From: Actinomycetes bacterium
GTDB lineage: Bacteria > Actinomycetota > Acidimicrobiia > Acidimicrobiales > Acidimicrobiaceae
Direction of reading: 5' to 3'
NCBI GenBank assembly: GCA_021823385.1
Contig: JAKAOC010000146.1
Span: forward strand, 1-6,346
DNA length: 6,346 nucleotides
Of the stretch, positions 5,035 through 6,346 are shown piece by piece. Below the pieces are notes generated by a model. The model did no database searches and was not told where the DNA came from. It saw only the letters and a list, made by a program, of their open reading frames with translations. The position numbers were made by a program, and so were the translations under genes. The stretch's first letter is position 1. Each line of letters starts with the position of its first letter.

Positions 5035-6346
5035 TGTCGTAATGCCACAACTTGGTGAGACCGTCACCGAGGGGACGATCACAAAGTGGCTAAAGAAGGT
5101 CGGTGACCAGGTCGCCATTGACGAGATCCTTTTCGAGGTCTCAACGGACAAGGTCGATTCCGAGGTCCCCTCTACAGCGAGCGGTTATCTCGCCCAGATT
5201 CTCGCCGATGAGGGCGACACCGTTGCAGTGGGAACAGTGATTGCGGTGCTATCCGATTCTCCCGGGGCGGCGGTTCCGGAGAGCGCGCCTCAGGCCGCTC
5301 CCGAACCAGCGCCTGCCCCGATCGCGGAGGTGGTGGAACCTGCACCGGCTCCTGTGTCCACGCCAACACCCGCACCGGCTCCGGCTCCTGTTTCCGCGCC
5401 GGCGCCTGCGCCGACTCCGGAACCGGCTCCCGCTGCCGCTCCCGAAGCTGTACCCGAGCCGGCCGCGTTCGCTCCTCCGGCTCAGGCATCTGCGCCTCGT
5501 GTCGATGGCCTTGTTTTGTCTCCGGTCGTCCGGCGCCTCATCGACGAGAATGGCATAGACCCGGCCCAGATAACAGGGACGGGTGCCGGTGGTCGCATTA
5601 CGCGGAATGACGTGCTCGACTTCCTTGACCGGCTAGCTCAAGGCCAGCCCGCTCCTGCACCGGCTCCTGCTCCTGTTTCCGCGCCGGCGCCGGCGCCGGC
5701 GCCTGCGCCGACTCCGGAACCGGCTCCCGCTGCCGCTCCCGAAGCTGTACCCGAGCCGGTCCGCGCTTCGCTGGCACCCGCTCCCGCCCAGGTCTTACAG
5801 CCGGCCGTGCGTGCCGAGGCCTACGCACCCGTTGCGGCCGGTGCCAGGGACGAGGTGATCCCGTTCAACAACATCAGGCGACGCACTGCCGAGCACATGG
5901 TCCGCTCCAAGGCCACTTCGGCTCACACGCTGGTCGCCATCGAGGTCGACTTCGAGCAAGTGGATCGAATCAGACGCGCATTAAAGGAGTCCTTCGCGCG
6001 CGAAGAGGGATTCTCTTTGACCTACTTGCCCTTTATCGCGCGGGCAACCGTGGAAGCTCTTCGGACCTTCCCGCACTTGAATGCCTCTGTGGGTGACGAA
6101 GCGCTTGTCGTGCATCGGGACCTGAACCTTTCGATCGCGGTCGATCTCGATCTCGACGGGCTGATTGCCCCGGTTATCAAAGACGCGGATCAGAAGCGGC
6201 TGAAGGGCTTGGCGCGTGAGATTCGGGACCTTGCCACCCGTGCCAGGTCGAAGCGCCTGAGCGCCGACGAACTGGCGGGCGGCACCTTCACCATCACCAA
6301 TCCCGGCCCCTATGGAACCTTCATGACGGCGCCGATCATCAACCAA
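5027..6346 (+). CDS. sucB: Dihydrolipoamide acyltransferase, E2 of a 2-oxoacid dehydrogenase complex (3' end cut)
   Basis: E2 forms the core of a 2-oxoacid dehydrogenase complex and passes the acyl group from its lipoyl lysine to CoA. The frame is open for 440 codons to the window edge with no stop. Order: one lipoyl domain (residues 1 to about 78, lipoyl-lysine Lys42 in STDKVDSE); a Pro/Ala-rich flexible linker (about 82-160); a peripheral subunit-binding domain (about 162-205, with SPVVRRL and GTGAGGRITRNDV) that docks E1 or E3; a second Pro/Ala linker (about 206-274); and the start of the catalytic domain (from about 275, including GGTFTITNPG). The catalytic HxxxDG motif lies beyond the edge. 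TTG 5027 is the start: it has AAGGGG eight bases upstream and gives the expected lipoyl-domain N-terminus. The symbol is tentative: the single lipoyl domain suits succinyltransferase, but pyruvate or branched-chain E2 cannot be excluded. It is coupled to lpd by an 8-base overlap. The linkers carry a long internal DNA duplication. Confidence 0.9.
   Translation, partial: MADVVMPQLGETVTEGTITKWLKKVGDQVAIDEILFEVSTDKVDSEVPSTASGYLAQILADEGDTVAVGTVIAVLSDSPGAAVPESAPQAAPEPAPAPIAEVVEPAPAPVSTPTPAPAPAPVSAPAPAPTPEPAPAAAPEAVPEPAAFAPPAQASAPRVDGLVLSPVVRRLIDENGIDPAQITGTGAGGRITRNDVLDFLDRLAQGQPAPAPAPAPVSAPAPAPAPAPTPEPAPAAAPEAVPEPVRASLAPAPAQVLQPAVRAEAYAPVAAGARDEVIPFNNIRRRTAEHMVRSKATSAHTLVAIEVDFEQVDRIRRALKESFAREEGFSLTYLPFIARATVEALRTFPHLNASVGDEALVVHRDLNLSIAVDLDLDGLIAPVIKDADQKRLKGLAREIRDLATRARSKRLSADELAGGTFTITNPGPYGTFMTAPIINQ
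5372..5462 (+). repeat. Intragenic direct repeat, copy 1 (E2 linker 1)
   Basis: This 91-base segment encodes residues 116-145 of E2, a Pro/Ala/Glu linker before the subunit-binding domain. Its last 67 bases (5396-5462) are identical to 5693-5759. Over the full length there is one substitution (G5383 versus T5668) and a 12-base insertion in the second copy. Both copies are in the same reading frame. Confidence 0.9.
5657..5759 (+). repeat. Intragenic direct repeat, copy 2 (E2 linker 2)
   Basis: This 103-base segment encodes residues 211-244, in the linker after the subunit-binding domain, and repeats copy 1 with one substitution and 12 extra bases. The extra bases come from additional GCGCCG hexamers (5681-5703), which add Ala-Pro pairs and keep the frame. 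Confidence 0.9.

Noticed and set aside
3532..5151. A 539-codon open frame on the minus strand, antisense to lpd and the E2 start
   Set aside because: It is the mirror of well-supported genes in GC-rich DNA; its translation has no recognisable domain, is rich in His/Arg/Asp as expected for a shadow frame, and has no convincing ribosome site.
5241..5558. Arg/Pro/Leu-rich small frames within the E2 linkers on both strands
   Set aside because: They are out-of-frame readings of the Pro/Ala repeat DNA and recur at the second linker copy for the same reason.

Overview
The window is GC-rich and almost fully coding, with six genes on both strands and no mobile element, CRISPR array, rRNA or tRNA that I could find. 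Three features suggest an actinobacterium-like (Actinomycetota) chromosome. These are a CofC/FbiD-type nucleotidyltransferase of coenzyme F420 synthesis, an adenylate cyclase laid out like mycobacterial Rv1264, and a lipoamide dehydrogenase with the GGTCLHRGCIPAKE active-site form that I associate with actinobacteria. A deeper lineage such as Acidimicrobiia is possible, but this is inference from gene content only.

Layout: on the minus strand, cofC (1515-865) is followed after 34 bases by a PIG-L family deacetylase (830-72). The two are probably co-transcribed from a short divergent intergenic region near 1516-1622. On the plus strand lie a class III adenylate cyclase with an N-terminal regulatory domain (1623-2765), RNase HII (2778-3455), a 150-190 base gap containing a strong GC-rich hairpin, lipoamide dehydrogenase (to 5034), and the E2 acyltransferase of a 2-oxoacid dehydrogenase complex (from 5027, cut by the right edge). 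The last two overlap by 8 bases and form the E3-E2 core of one complex.

Functionally, lpd and the E2 gene work together: E2 carries acyl groups on a lipoyl lysine and E3 reoxidises that lipoyl group with NAD+. The substrate (2-oxoglutarate, pyruvate or branched-chain oxoacids) cannot be settled without the E1 gene; succinyltransferase is my leading guess. The other genes are one cofactor-biosynthesis enzyme, one deacetylase of unknown substrate, one cAMP signalling enzyme and one RNA/DNA hybrid repair enzyme. Nothing shows them to be a single pathway.

The most unusual points are the start codons and two local DNA structures. Five of the six genes seem to start at TTG. The sixth (lpd) has its best Shine-Dalgarno sequence 8 bases before an ACG codon, exactly where family members have their initiator Met. 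A perfect 12-bp hairpin sits just upstream of it. Inside the E2 gene, the Pro/Ala linker before the subunit-binding domain has been copied almost exactly to the linker after it. I see no clear sign of a wholly new system; most of the window is ordinary core metabolism.
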